NCBI GenBank assembly: GCA_025699075.1
Contig: JAILWG010000001.1
Location: forward strand, 124,001 to 188,000
Origin: Candidatus Nitrosopumilus sp.
GTDB lineage: Archaea > Thermoproteota > Nitrososphaeria > Nitrososphaerales > Nitrosopumilaceae
Direction of reading: 5' to 3'
Length of the DNA stretch: 64,000 bases
Positions 44,053 through 52,293 of this stretch are shown one piece after another (positions within the stretch are counted from its first letter, which is position 1; every line of letters begins with the position of its first letter). Under the pieces are notes generated by a model that was not told the origin of the DNA, made no database searches, and worked only from the letters and a program-made list of their open reading frames with translations. The translations under genes and the position numbers were made by a program.

Positions 44053-44906
44053 CTGATTTCCATCGAAATTCCCTTTAACACTTTTGAACGCTCTTTGTAA
44101 AATATTTGTGCTTCCAAAATAAATTCATCAAACCATTTTTGAAGTATTGTATCATTGTGAAAAATAACACTAAGCATTTTTTTTGAATTTTTAATTTTTT
44201 TATCGCTTTGTAATGCTGGCAAGTATAGCAATGTGATGAAAAACCAATATGATATCAAATTACCCATGATTTTTTCATTTAATGAATATGATAAATTGTT
44301 AGATTTTATATTAAAATATGAAATCAATTCCCAAAATTCAGCATTATCGACATCAATGATGTTTGGATTGTCAAACAATAGACCTTTTCCAAGTAGTTTG
44401 AGATTGTAAATATTTACTCCTATGATATTTTTTAAAAAATCCCACCTACCAAAAATTTTTGGGAGCAATATCTGATATTTCTCTGCCATTCTGTCTATTT
44501 CTTCATGACTTAAATCCAATGAATCAAGACAAAATAAAATACCAAAAAGAGATAACCTGTATCTATTTCCGGGGTTTCTTTTAGTGGATTTACTATCAAT
44601 CAAAACTAGATTCAAATCTAGTATTCCTTCTGAATGACGTCGTCTATCTGTGCGCCCTATTAACAGTCGTCTGTACTCTTTTTCTTTAGTACGAACCATT
44701 TCGTTGTTTGTTGGAAACTTGATCTTTGCCATTTCCCATGTTGTCAGGGGTCCATTTAGCGCCAAAATTTTCAGAAGGTTGTGTACATTTTGTTGGTGTT
44801 TTGATTTTGATTGGGGGTGTTTTCCGTATAATTTGGAGGCTTGTTTTCTAATAAAATACTTGTATGATAACAGATTTGGAATTCTCTCTTCATTGATAAT
44901 AACCAT
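44049..44906 (-). CDS. Putative HTH-containing protein coupled to the response regulator
   Basis: 285 residues. NVHNLLKILALNGPLTTWEMA followed by KEYRRLLIGRTDRRRHSEGI and a KRNPGNRYRLSLFG wing suggest a winged helix in the first 130 residues. The C-terminal half is helical and unfamiliar. The ATGA overlap with the receiver gene implies coupled translation, so it may be the output partner of the receiver. Confidence 0.68.
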   Translation of the reverse strand: MVIINEERIPNLLSYKYFIRKQASKLYGKHPQSKSKHQQNVHNLLKILALNGPLTTWEMAKIKFPTNNEMVRTKEKEYRRLLIGRTDRRRHSEGILDLNLVLIDSKSTKRNPGNRYRLSLFGILFCLDSLDLSHEEIDRMAEKYQILLPKIFGRWDFLKNIIGVNIYNLKLLGKGLLFDNPNIIDVDNAEFWELISYFNIKSNNLSYSLNEKIMGNLISYWFFITLLYLPALQSDKKIKNSKKMLSVIFHNDTILQKWFDEFILEAQIFYKERSKVLKGISMEIR

Positions 44907-44959
44907 ACCGCATTTGGTATGTTAAGTTAATATAAAAATCTTAATTACATAAATTAAGA

Positions 44960-45109
44960 ATGTCCAAAAGAATTACAATCGTTTTACAAGATGATTTGAT
45001 TAAAAAACTAAGAGCTAGACAGTCTAAATTAATTCAAAATAGCAGTGCATCTGTGAGTTTTTCAGGTGTGGTAAATGATCTGCTAAAAGAATGTATGAAG
45101 ACTAAATGA
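44960..45109 (+). CDS. Ribbon-helix-helix-like DNA-binding microprotein
   Basis: 49 residues: SKRITIVLQDDLIKKLRARQ and SVSFSGVVNDLLKECMK. An RHH candidate, with its own AT-rich promoter in the divergent region. Its closest match in the window is at 35039-35194. Confidence 0.7.
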   Translation: MSKRITIVLQDDLIKKLRARQSKLIQNSSASVSFSGVVNDLLKECMKTK

Positions 45110-45159
45110 TCTGCCTCCAAAGATTTAATCTTAATTATTAGAAAAACAAAGTAGAATTT

Positions 45160-45546
45160 GTGAAGCAATACACTGTAATTATTGCAGTTGGTGGAGGTGT
45201 GATTGCAATCATGTCTGTAATATTTGGCATGGATGTTTTGAAATTGTCTATTGCAACTCATGACTATGATGTTTTTGTTGATCCTATTCTTGACAAACAA
45301 AGTTTATTCATTATGGGCCGTGTAACAATTCAAAATACTGGAACTCAACCTCTCACAAACGTTCATGTGAATTTTGGCGATGGTGACACTCTGGATTTGG
45401 GCACTATCAAAACAGGTCAAAAAATTATAGTATCTCCACCACCTCAAAATTCAATGCAATTTGTAATGGTTAGTGCCGATAATGATGTTTTTGTAAGTAA
45501 GGCGTACCGTGAGATGCCTAAAATGGTAGGCATGATGGGTTCTTGA
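45160..45546 (+). CDS. Membrane-anchored extracytoplasmic beta protein
   Basis: 128 residues, GTG start. An N-terminal anchor (YTVIIAVGGGVIAIMSVIF) precedes a beta-sandwich-like domain (IMGRVTIQNTGTQPLTNVHV, NFGDGDTLDLGTIKTGQKII) resembling CARDB/FxLYD-type folds. The Met-rich end (MPKMVGMMGS) could bind copper, but this is a guess. Confidence 0.66.
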   Translation: MKQYTVIIAVGGGVIAIMSVIFGMDVLKLSIATHDYDVFVDPILDKQSLFIMGRVTIQNTGTQPLTNVHVNFGDGDTLDLGTIKTGQKIIVSPPPQNSMQFVMVSADNDVFVSKAYREMPKMVGMMGS

Positions 45547-45563
45547 TGTAATTCTAACTTTGT

Positions 45564-45764
45564 TTACTCTTCATCGATTTTTTTATTGTATTCATCAATT
45601 TCTCGATTATATTGCTCAATCTTCAGGTTCTCGTCGTCAATATTTCCTTCAAATAATTCCGGGTTTTCTTCTTGGGCTCTTTTCATTAATTTCTTGAATG
45701 TTTCTGGATCGTCTTTTTGAATTTCTAACAGAATCTTTCCTATGGATTCATCCAAATTACTCAT
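45564..45764 (-). CDS. Small acidic hypothetical protein
   Basis: 66 residues, very acidic and helical (ESIGKILLEIQKDDPETFKK, LMKRAQEENPELFEG). No family recognised. The divergent purC gene begins 84 bp away. Confidence 0.58.
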   Translation of the reverse strand: MSNLDESIGKILLEIQKDDPETFKKLMKRAQEENPELFEGNIDDENLKIEQYNREIDEYNKKIDEE

Positions 45765-45847
45765 ATTCTTATTTATTGTAAAGCCAGTATATTTATTCTC
45801 AAATCCACTGCTAGCAGTTAAATTCTATCAAAATTAGTCATAATTGT

Positions 45848-46672
45848 TTGAAGTTTCTAACCCGCGGTAAAGTAAAGGACCTATACGATGTGGATGAATC
45901 CACTATTTTGTTCAAATTTTCTGATAGGGTTTCAGCATATGATGTAAAGTTCAATCAAGATATTCCCAGAAAGGGGGAGGTTCTTTGCAAATTTGCAGAA
46001 TTTTGGTTTAATGAATTACCTGTGCCCAATCACTTTGTCCGAAGAGAGTCAGATACTGAGATTGTTGTAAAAAAAATGAAAATGCTCCCAATAGAATGTG
46101 TGGTTAGAGGTTATTTTTATGGTAGTTTGGCTAATCGATGGAAAAACGGTGAGATAACATTGTCTGAAGAGACTGATACCACATTGGCTGCAAAACTCCC
46201 TGAACCAATATTTGATCCTACCACAAAATCTGAACATGACATTCCAATAAACAAATCAAAAGCATTGGAGATGAATTTAGTTAGCGAAGAGCAATACGAT
46301 TGGTTAGAGAAAACATCTATTGATATTTACAACAAGATGGCCAAAATTGCAGATGATGCTGGATTCATTTTAGCTGATTTAAAATTAGAATTTGGTTTAC
46401 TTGATGGTAAAATAACATTGGGTGACTCCATCGGTCCTGATGAATATCGTTTATGGCCCAAAGACTCCTTTGAAGTGGGTAAAATTCAAGAAGCATATGA
46501 TAAACAAATCTTACGTGACTGGTTGACTGCCAACGGATACCAAAAACAATTTGATGATGAGCGTGATGCAGGACGAGAACCTACTGCTCCAAATATTCCT
46601 GAAGATATTATTTCAAAAATGACGGAACGATACGTCACTGCATATGAAAAAATAACAGGACACACTCTGTAA
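45848..46672 (+). CDS. purC: SAICAR synthetase PurC
   Basis: 274 residues, TTG start. [21 protein letters not shown], the [12 protein letters not shown] motif and [20 protein letters not shown] with DEYRLWP identify PurC. It joins aspartate to CAIR in purine synthesis. It is separated from the other pur genes by the two-component region. Confidence 0.97.
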   Translation: MKFLTRGKVKDLYDVDESTILFKFSDRVSAYDVKFNQDIPRKGEVLCKFAEFWFNELPVPNHFVRRESDTEIVVKKMKMLPIECVVRGYFYGSLANRWKNGEITLSEETDTTLAAKLPEPIFDPTTKSEHDIPINKSKALEMNLVSEEQYDWLEKTSIDIYNKMAKIADDAGFILADLKLEFGLLDGKITLGDSIGPDEYRLWPKDSFEVGKIQEAYDKQILRDWLTANGYQKQFDDERDAGREPTAPNIPEDIISKMTERYVTAYEKITGHTL

Positions 46673-47019
46673 CACTAATTCTTGGTTTGCTGATGACTGG
46701 AAGATAACTCTCAACTCGAATTTTATTTTTGCACCTTTTCCAAAATACTCCTGTTGTAGGTCATTTGACAATATCTTTTCCAGGATCTGCCTTTTTTGAT
46801 ATTTTTTTAAAATTTTAAAACTCCTACAATAATTATTCATCCTGTACTATCTTTATTGTAGTGGTATTGAAATTGTTGAATATGCTACAACTATTACTGT
46901 AGTGGAAGATATCTACATGATACCGCTACAACATTTGTTAAAGTAAACAAAAATTGATGCTATTAGACAAAAAAATATGATACAAGGATCTTTTAGATCG
47001 GTTTGAAAGGTAATCCTGT
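46673..47019. other. Long intergenic region with operator array
   Basis: No convincing gene; a 75-codon minus-strand frame overlaps purC and lacks protein character. The right half carries the TGTAGTGG repeats (see 46857-46932), presumably belonging to the ArsR-like gene. Confidence 0.55.
46857..46932. promoter_or_regulatory. Duplicated TGTAGTGG...CTACAAC operator-like site
   Basis: Two successive units each start with TGTAGTGG (46857, 46898) and end with GCTACAAC-type complement (46884-46891; CGCTACAAC 46924-46932). The pattern is an inverted repeat of about 35 bases used twice with a 41-base step, 90-160 bases before the ArsR-like gene. It looks like tandem dimer binding sites. Confidence 0.6.
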
Positions 47020-47523
47020 ATGTCTACGTTACTAGAAAAACAAATCAAAGTTAATCGTATTGTTACGACAAATATTGGACAAGCACGTGCAATTGAAGAC
47101 CCTGCACGAGCAAAAATTGTTGAAATTCTATACCATCAAGCATTATCTGCAGACCAAATTTCGACTGCTCTAAAAAAGACTGGATACAAAAAAGCACTTA
47201 CAACAGTCCGTCATCATTTGGAAATTTTAAAAGAATCTGGGCTAATTGAAATCGCAAGAATTGAAGAATCTCGTGGTGCTATCACTAAATTCTATAGCAC
47301 ATCGACAAAATTGTTGGATTTTCAGACTCCTGAGGATTTTGATTCAACATATTCTAAAATCATCAACAATACCTCAACAAAGATTGAAAAAATTCTCAAA
47401 GGATTGACGCCAAAAACCACAAAATCAAAGGGTAAAAAGTCCGAGGACTATTCTCAATACCTCGTAATGGAGATAATGAACAGGGCAATGACTAATGTTC
47501 TTGAAAAATCCAGTACAAAATAA
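47020..47523 (+). CDS. ArsR-like winged-helix transcriptional regulator
   Basis: 167 residues. ARAIEDPARAKIVEILYHQA, the recognition helix TVRHHLEILKESGLIEIAR and a wing (GAITKFYSTS) are typical of ArsR/TrmB-like winged helices. The tail is helical with a basic KTTKSKGKKSED linker. Tandem operator-like repeats lie upstream. The signal is unknown. Confidence 0.88.
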   Translation: MSTLLEKQIKVNRIVTTNIGQARAIEDPARAKIVEILYHQALSADQISTALKKTGYKKALTTVRHHLEILKESGLIEIARIEESRGAITKFYSTSTKLLDFQTPEDFDSTYSKIINNTSTKIEKILKGLTPKTTKSKGKKSEDYSQYLVMEIMNRAMTNVLEKSSTK

Positions 47524-47671
47524 TAATTAGAATGGAAATGTTGAATCAATCAAAACCGATCAGGTTATTTTTTGTGCAAAATGAAAAAATGAGCAAAAAA
47601 TACTCTAAAAAGTCATTTTTTGTTGTTGGTAATGCAAAATTATTAACAGCAAAATTGACAGGTGAAATTTG

Positions 47672-48076
47672 ATGGATGAGAAAGCAATCAAACTTTTTTC
47701 AGAAAAAAATCTCGTTTACATTGCGACAGTAATGAAAGACGGTTCCCCTCAAGTCTCCCCAGTGTGGGCAAACTATGATGATGGATATATTCTGGTAAAC
47801 ACTGCAGAAGGAAGAATAAAACACAAAAATGTTTTACGTGATCCTCGAGTTGCAGTTTCAGTAGTATCCAAAGACAATCCTCTTGACATGACAACAATTC
47901 GTGGAACTGTTGAAGAATTAATTCCAGATTATGAATACAAACATGCAGACAAACTAACTTTACAGTACATGGGTCGTGATCATTATCCTTTCAAACGTGA
48001 TGATGAAAAAAGAATTATTCTAAAAATAAAACCTTACAAAGTTTTCGTTCTTCCCGAGCTGAAGATGAACGAGTAG
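47672..48076 (+). CDS. Pyridoxamine 5'-phosphate oxidase-like flavin protein
   Basis: 134 residues from ATG 47672, preceded by GGTGA. LVYIATVMKDGSPQVSPVWA, ILVNTAEGRIKHKNVLRDPR and VAVSVVSKDN match the PPOX split-barrel family that uses FMN or F420 with small substrates. In this lineage F420 is present, so an F420-dependent reductase is plausible. Substrate unknown. Confidence 0.9.
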   Translation: MDEKAIKLFSEKNLVYIATVMKDGSPQVSPVWANYDDGYILVNTAEGRIKHKNVLRDPRVAVSVVSKDNPLDMTTIRGTVEELIPDYEYKHADKLTLQYMGRDHYPFKRDDEKRIILKIKPYKVFVLPELKMNE

Positions 48077-48087
48077 TAATTTAAAAT

Positions 48088-48111
48088 GTTTCTAAATTCG
48101 AATTTAGAAAC
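48088..48111. repeat. 24-bp palindrome, copy 1 (perfect)
   Basis: GTTTCTAAATTC followed directly by GAATTTAGAAAC: exactly self-complementary. It is between the PPOX-type gene and the histone-like gene, both of which end here, so it is not an ordinary promoter site. Confidence 0.92.
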
Positions 48112-48158
48112 ATAATACATTCAGTAGGGTGAATTAGAAAAAAGATAGCATAGACAGC

Positions 48159-48554
48159 TTAACGTCGACGTTTAGCTGCCTTTCTCTTTGGAGCGGCTTT
48201 GCGTGAAGCAGCTTTTCTCTTTGGTGCTGCTTTTCTTTTTGCTGCCTTTCTCTTTGGAGCTGCTTTTTTAGCTGCAGTTTTTCTCTTTGGAGCGGCTCTG
48301 CGTTTTACTGCTGCCTTTCTCTTTGGAGCTGCTTTTCGTTTAGCTGCAGTTTTACGTTTTGGAGCGGCTTTTCTTTTTACTGCTTTTCTCTTAGGTGCTG
48401 CACTTGCTGCATTTTTCCTACGAGTTGCTGCTGCCTTTCTCTTACGTGCTGCTGCGGCTTTTAATGCTTCAGCTGCTTTTTTAGCTGCATTTCTCTTTCG
48501 AGTTCTTGCTGCTTTTTTAGCTGCTTCTGCTCTTTTGGCTTTAGATACTGCCAT
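48159..48554 (-). CDS. Histone H1-like Lys/Ala/Arg-rich DNA-binding protein
   Basis: 131 residues, almost only Lys, Ala, Arg and Pro, with about ten APKRKAA-type units (for example KRKAAPKRKTAAKRKAAPKR). It resembles the C-terminal tail of eukaryotic histone H1 and bacterial HU/AlgP tails. It should bind DNA by charge and compact it. No globular domain is present. The repeated DNA may recombine or mutate readily. Confidence 0.85.
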   Translation of the reverse strand: MAVSKAKRAEAAKKAARTRKRNAAKKAAEALKAAAARKRKAAATRRKNAASAAPKRKAVKRKAAPKRKTAAKRKAAPKRKAAVKRRAAPKRKTAAKKAAPKRKAAKRKAAPKRKAASRKAAPKRKAAKRRR

Positions 48555-48656
48555 GACTTTTTGCGAAAATCATCTGTGTTATATGGTAAAAGTCACACAT
48601 TACTAAGCAGTATATAGAAAAATTTGACACTTTTTTTAATTTTAAAATTTTTACGA

Positions 48657-49142
48657 TCAGCAATTTGTAATGCAAATCAAAGCTGTATCAACAGTTGACT
48701 GATCTTTTTGTGGACGAATAATTATTTTGTATTGTTTGTCTTCATCAAATGGAATATCAAACTGTGTAGTTCTCTCAATTGCTTGATTTGGTTCTAACCA
48801 TTCTAGCAACAAGTCTTTTGATGAAAATTCGCCATAAACTGCTTCGTGTTTTTGTTCTTTTTCATCAACAATGTATAATTGCCCTCCTGAAAAGAGAGTT
48901 TTTTCATCTCCTATGTTTTTTGCAGTAATTCCAATCTTTACAAACGTATTTTCAGGCACAACTTCTTTGCTTCCCTCAAATGTTCCCTCAAATGTTATTG
49001 TATATTCTACAGGTCCGACAGTTACTTTTTCTCCTACTGTTGACTCTATGAAATTTGTGGTATATTGTGTATACATAAAATTCGCAATTATCATTGAAGC
49101 TATAATTGCACCAATTACAATTACTACTCCGACCCTTGCCAT
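48657..49142 (-). CDS. Membrane-anchored DUF4352-like protein
   Basis: 161 residues. An N-terminal anchor (VGVVIVIGAIIASMIIANFM) precedes a beta-sandwich (VKIGITAKNIGDEKTLFSGG, LYIVDEKEQKHEAVYGE, EWLEPNQAIERTTQFDIP) that fits the DUF4352 surface domain. Two Cys close the chain (ALICITNC). Function unknown. Confidence 0.72.
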   Translation of the reverse strand: MARVGVVIVIGAIIASMIIANFMYTQYTTNFIESTVGEKVTVGPVEYTITFEGTFEGSKEVVPENTFVKIGITAKNIGDEKTLFSGGQLYIVDEKEQKHEAVYGEFSSKDLLLEWLEPNQAIERTTQFDIPFDEDKQYKIIIRPQKDQSTVDTALICITNC

Positions 49143-49552
49143 AAATAGTCTGAAATAATTTTGGTATATAGTTGAAACGCACTAATTTATGCCCAAAACC
49201 CTACTATTTTGAACAAATTTGGGATCATTTTTTGATATTTTGTACTATCGCAAAACAGACACAGAATTAACTAGTAATTTGTTTTAGAATATCTGATCAG
49301 GCCTTGAGACAAATTCGTCATTGTTCTCTGTCTCTTGGTTTTTGATCCTTTTTTAGTCTGATTGTAATTCATCAGACACACACAGCATTATCTACTAATT
49401 TGTTATAGTGTAATTGAACAAGCCTTGAGACTGTTTTAGTCATTAATTATATTCTCGAGGTCTGTTCTTTTTTTTGCGATCTAGTTATGTTTGTCATAAT
49501 TTCATCTGACGCACAGTTATTCTTTTATTTCCCATGTTTGGGATTTGTAGCA
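49143..49552. other. Gene-free stretch with two imperfect direct repeats
   Basis: No supported gene. It contains two copies of a roughly 100-base sequence (49256-49352 and 49373-49475) and, towards the end, the promoter of the secreted-protein gene. Confidence 0.55.
49256..49475. repeat. Imperfect direct repeat, about 118-base period
   Basis: Both copies open with CAGACACA, continue with CTAxTAATTTGTT, hold GCCTTGAGAC (49301-49310; 49422-49431) and GTCATT, and end in a TCTxTTCT or GATCC word followed by a T run. The ends resemble archaeal terminators, so the copies could be two small RNA genes. Confidence 0.68.
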
Positions 49553-50083
49553 ATGAAGACAGTACTTTATGGCTCAATTTTAGCTGCTGTATTTGCAATT
49601 TCAATTGTAGGTACAGCATTTGCTGCAGGCCATCTAACTATCGTCTCCAGCTCAGTTGATGACGAGGATAGAAGCGCAACAATTGAAGTTTCTAAAAACG
49701 TCAATAGCGGAAAACCAGGTGCTTATGGATTTGGTGTTTTTGCTGAAAACGGAGTAGTTGCATTGACCACTCATGCTGGTGCAGATGATAGTAAAAAACA
49801 AGGAAATGATCCTTCAGGAGCTTGGCACACTCATCTTGTCACATTAGCTGAATCTGATATTTGTGCAAGTGGATTAAACGTAGATACCGCAACCTTTGAA
49901 GATGTTGCTACTCAAAAAATCAAAAACAAAACAATTGAGTTGACAAACATTGATGAGGCAGCAGGTACATTAACTGGACCTACTGTTGCATTCACTCTTT
50001 CATTCGAATCCGATGAAAGTGAACCACCAGTAACTCATGTTTGTGTCAATCCTACTTCAATTAATCCCCCACCTGAAGAATAA
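49553..50083 (+). CDS. Secreted protein of unknown function
   Basis: 176 residues from ATG 49553; upstream in-frame ATG has no signal-peptide logic. Signal peptide about 1-25 (YGSILAAVFAISIVGTAFAA). The mature part is beta-rich with a HAGADDSKKQGND, GAWHTHLV stretch and two later Cys (SDICASGL, THVCVNP). The His residues could bind metal. Family unknown. Confidence 0.72.
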   Translation: MKTVLYGSILAAVFAISIVGTAFAAGHLTIVSSSVDDEDRSATIEVSKNVNSGKPGAYGFGVFAENGVVALTTHAGADDSKKQGNDPSGAWHTHLVTLAESDICASGLNVDTATFEDVATQKIKNKTIELTNIDEAAGTLTGPTVAFTLSFESDESEPPVTHVCVNPTSINPPPEE

Positions 50084-50117
50084 TCTCATTTTTTCTTTAT
50101 TTTTTTACTAAAATTTA

Positions 50118-50294
50118 GGGGGTTTAGCTTTTACGCACGACTCTAAAAGATCATACTCCTTTAGCTGGGAGAGCTTGGTGGAATTAGGGTTGCATATTGT
50201 ATCCAGGCACAAGTGTTAAACCCCCCATCAAAACGCCTGATTTTGAAAATTTCACATTGTGCTCAAAGATACTAATTTTCAGGGGGGGTTTAAC
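50118..50294. other. Competing stem element built on GGGGGTTTA and TAAACCCCC
   Basis: GTTAAACCCCCC (50215-50226) pairs perfectly over 12 bp with GGGGGGTTTAAC (50283-50294), or over 11 bp (one G-T) with GGGGGTTTAGC (50118-50128). The two pairings exclude each other, as in a switch or attenuator. AACGCCT is repeated at 50232 and 50292. Confidence 0.6.
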
Positions 50295-50320
50295 GCCTAG
50301 GCTTGATTTTATAAAATTGA

Positions 50321-50476
50321 TTATTTTAGAAAATTTTCCGACATCATGATAATCCCATCCAAAATTTGTGAAAATACATTGGATGTAAACAATCTGAATT
50401 GATCAAATATGCTATTTGTGGATTCAAATGACTCATTTATTGCAGTCTCGCTAATTTGTAGAACTGAATTTATCAT
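50321..50476 (-). CDS. Possible 51-residue helical microprotein
   Basis: An ATG frame (INSVLQISETAINESFESTN, then IFDQFRLFTSNVFSQILDGI) gives one amphipathic helix. There is no context or recognised motif; it may be chance. Confidence 0.3.
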   Translation of the reverse strand: MINSVLQISETAINESFESTNSIFDQFRLFTSNVFSQILDGIIMMSENFLK

Positions 50477-51140
50477 GTTTAATTTTGACTACCTTTTGTT
50501 TTTACTGGTTGCTTGTCCATTTGGACACACATTTGATGTGAAATAAGGGGGGGTTTAGAAGAAAAATTTGCACAAAGTCCTGTTTTCTAGATGTTTTTTA
50601 TTGGAATTCTCTTTTTCTTTCTTTTGATGTAAATGATGACAGGTTCCCTAAAATGCCCATTTTTAGGGAATTCTACTTCAATTCTTTATGGACTGTTTTT
50701 ACAATGTAATGTACTGCCAAGGCAAGCCCAATCATTTTAAAGATATTATTCATTTGATTGAACCTCTCTTACTTCATATGTTTCAAGAATCTCGTCTATC
50801 ATTTTGAGGATATTCAATTTTGAATTGCCTCCAATGTCATGGTTGTGTTTTCAAGTTGTAGTTTGTTTACTCTGATGCTGACATTAATCTCGTATTTTTT
50901 TGTCGCATGTCTGAGCATGATGTTGAAGGCGTTCATTTTATAAACACCACCAAAGTTGCAATTAAGGTTAAAACAAATACCTTGTTTTTTGAAGCCTTGA
51001 ATCTTAGGATTTGGCTTTCTATGAAACCTGCTTTTGGTTTACATATTGTTGTATATTTTGTAAATTTTGTTGTTTTCATACTGTATGATGGTGAATTTAT
51101 GATAAAAGGTCCGCGTAGAACTGATAAATCATCTATTTTT

Positions 51141-51590
51141 CTAAAATGTTTTCAATAAAAATCTGGCCGTTTTATCATATTTTTCAGAAACACTATCGAT
51201 GGCCTCAAGCATTGTCTGTTGATTGATGTTCTCTTTGTCATCTAAAACAACGTAGACTCCTACTTTCTGCTTTCCATCTTCTGTGATGATTTTATTTATT
51301 GCCTGAATAGAATAGCAAAAATCTGCTACTTTTTTCTCAAATTTTTCCTTTTCTTCAGGACTAAATCCTAAATATCTTGCAATTTGATTATTTTTCATTA
51401 CTACTTTTGCACCAATCACAAGAATTCCAGGTTGTCCTTTTGGCTCAAATATGTCTACAGGAATACCTGACTGTCCTGCATGCTTTACAAGAATTTGGAA
51501 ATTGTTTTCAGGATTTTTTACTTCTTCAAAAGAAAGCCCTTCGTGAATTACCCATCTCTCAACATTGTCCCTCATTCTAGATGTGGTCAT
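51141..51590 (-). CDS. DUF2299-type protein
   Basis: About 149 residues (start at MTTSRMRDNVERW; ATG 51599 and a TTG are further options). VERWVIHEGLSFEEVKNPEN and the later VYVVLDDKENINQQTML fit DUF2299, a small two-domain archaeal family of unknown role. Palindrome copy 2 lies 67-90 bases upstream. Confidence 0.78.
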   Translation of the reverse strand: MTTSRMRDNVERWVIHEGLSFEEVKNPENNFQILVKHAGQSGIPVDIFEPKGQPGILVIGAKVVMKNNQIARYLGFSPEEKEKFEKKVADFCYSIQAINKIITEDGKQKVGVYVVLDDKENINQQTMLEAIDSVSEKYDKTARFLLKTF

Positions 51591-51656
51591 AGAAAACATC
51601 TCCAACTAGTTCTATATGATTCTAAATCCAATTGATTCATGTGCTAAATTTATAAT

Positions 51657-51680
51657 GTTTCTAAATTCGAGTTTAGAAAT
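51657..51680. repeat. 24-bp palindrome, copy 2
   Basis: GTTTCTAAATTC plus GAGTTTAGAAAT; two changes from the perfect palindrome. Lies between the DUF2299 gene and the 51716 gene. Confidence 0.9.
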
Positions 51681-51715
51681 AATAATAACTATCACCTAAA
51701 AAGCAAGTTAATTCA

Positions 51716-51943
51716 CTATATGTTTACATTAAAACCCGAATCTAAATCCGGAATTGTTACTGCAATGAAAATGTTCAGAATTATTCCGATTATCATGAAC
51801 ACAATTCCAAGGTAAAGGCAATTTCTTGCTTTATGTGGATCATCTTGCCGTAAAATGAAAAATGCTATTATTCCTCCAATGACTCCAAAAAAAATTGGTA
51901 ACAAAAACCATGCGTTACTTCTTGTTTTTTCTGAATATGTCAT
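51716..51943 (-). CDS. Two-span membrane microprotein
   Basis: 75 residues with spans FLLPIFFGVIGGIIAFFIL and LYLGIVFMIIGIILNIFIA, and a short loop between (RQDDPHKARNC). The RQDDPxKARNCLYLG pattern is typical of short DUF4190-like/TM2-like archaeal proteins. Function unknown. Confidence 0.7.
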   Translation of the reverse strand: MTYSEKTRSNAWFLLPIFFGVIGGIIAFFILRQDDPHKARNCLYLGIVFMIIGIILNIFIAVTIPDLDSGFNVNI

Positions 51944-51954
51944 GATGAACTCTC

Positions 51955-52203
51955 TTATTTTGCAACTATTGCTTTTTTCTGTAATTGTGTGATTTCAATT
52001 TCCACAGTCTCTAATGGATCCTCTACCTGATTACGCCTTATTGAAAACATTTTTGGTTTTTCAAAGTCCTCTGTACAATCAGGACATGCATATACCAGTA
52101 CCCTGTGCTCATTTGGTGCCTTTGGATTTGATAATCTTGGGTAATACACCAGTCTTGCTCCACAATCAACACAATATCTGTTGGCCCTTCTAGTTCTGAC
52201 CAA
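51955..52203 (-). CDS. Zinc-ribbon-like small protein
   Basis: 82 residues, start TTG. CVDCGARLVYYP and YACPDC give a four-Cys zinc site, and the start is very basic (VRTRRANRY). It may contact RNA. It is 11 bp upstream of the membrane microprotein, so likely cotranscribed. Confidence 0.72.
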   Translation of the reverse strand: MVRTRRANRYCVDCGARLVYYPRLSNPKAPNEHRVLVYACPDCTEDFEKPKMFSIRRNQVEDPLETVEIEITQLQKKAIVAK

Positions 52204-52293
52204 TGTAAACCTCCTGCATTATTCTTAATGTGCGATCATCTATTAGATCTAAGTTGTCTAATAGAGTAAACAAATTACTAACAACCGATCAAT

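Larger units (their letters stand above)
50084..51140. other. Gene-poor region of about 1 kb with G-tract stems and small frames
   Basis: No ordinary gene. It holds the GGGGGTTTA elements at 50118-50293 and 50547-50558. On the minus strand are short overlapping frames (50473-50321, 51 codons; around 50944-50825; 50817-50746; 50753-50673), one of which has a membrane-helix look (IFKMIGLALAVHYIV). They may be microproteins or remnants. Confidence 0.5.

Noticed and set aside
46613-46840. 75-codon minus-strand frame after purC
   Set aside because: It overlaps purC by 60 bp, has no motif, and the region looks like regulatory DNA.
48199-48606. 135-codon plus-strand hydrophobic frame
   Set aside because: It is the mirror of the Lys/Ala/Arg-rich protein; repetitive GC-rich codons keep the antisense frame open.
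50150-50220. tRNA-like string TTTAGCTGGGAGAGC in the G-tract element
   Set aside because: No matching acceptor, anticodon or T-arm can be built around it.
50907-51158. 83-codon plus-strand frame
   Set aside because: It overlaps the DUF2299 gene and lies opposite other short frames; composition is not protein-like and there is no promoter.
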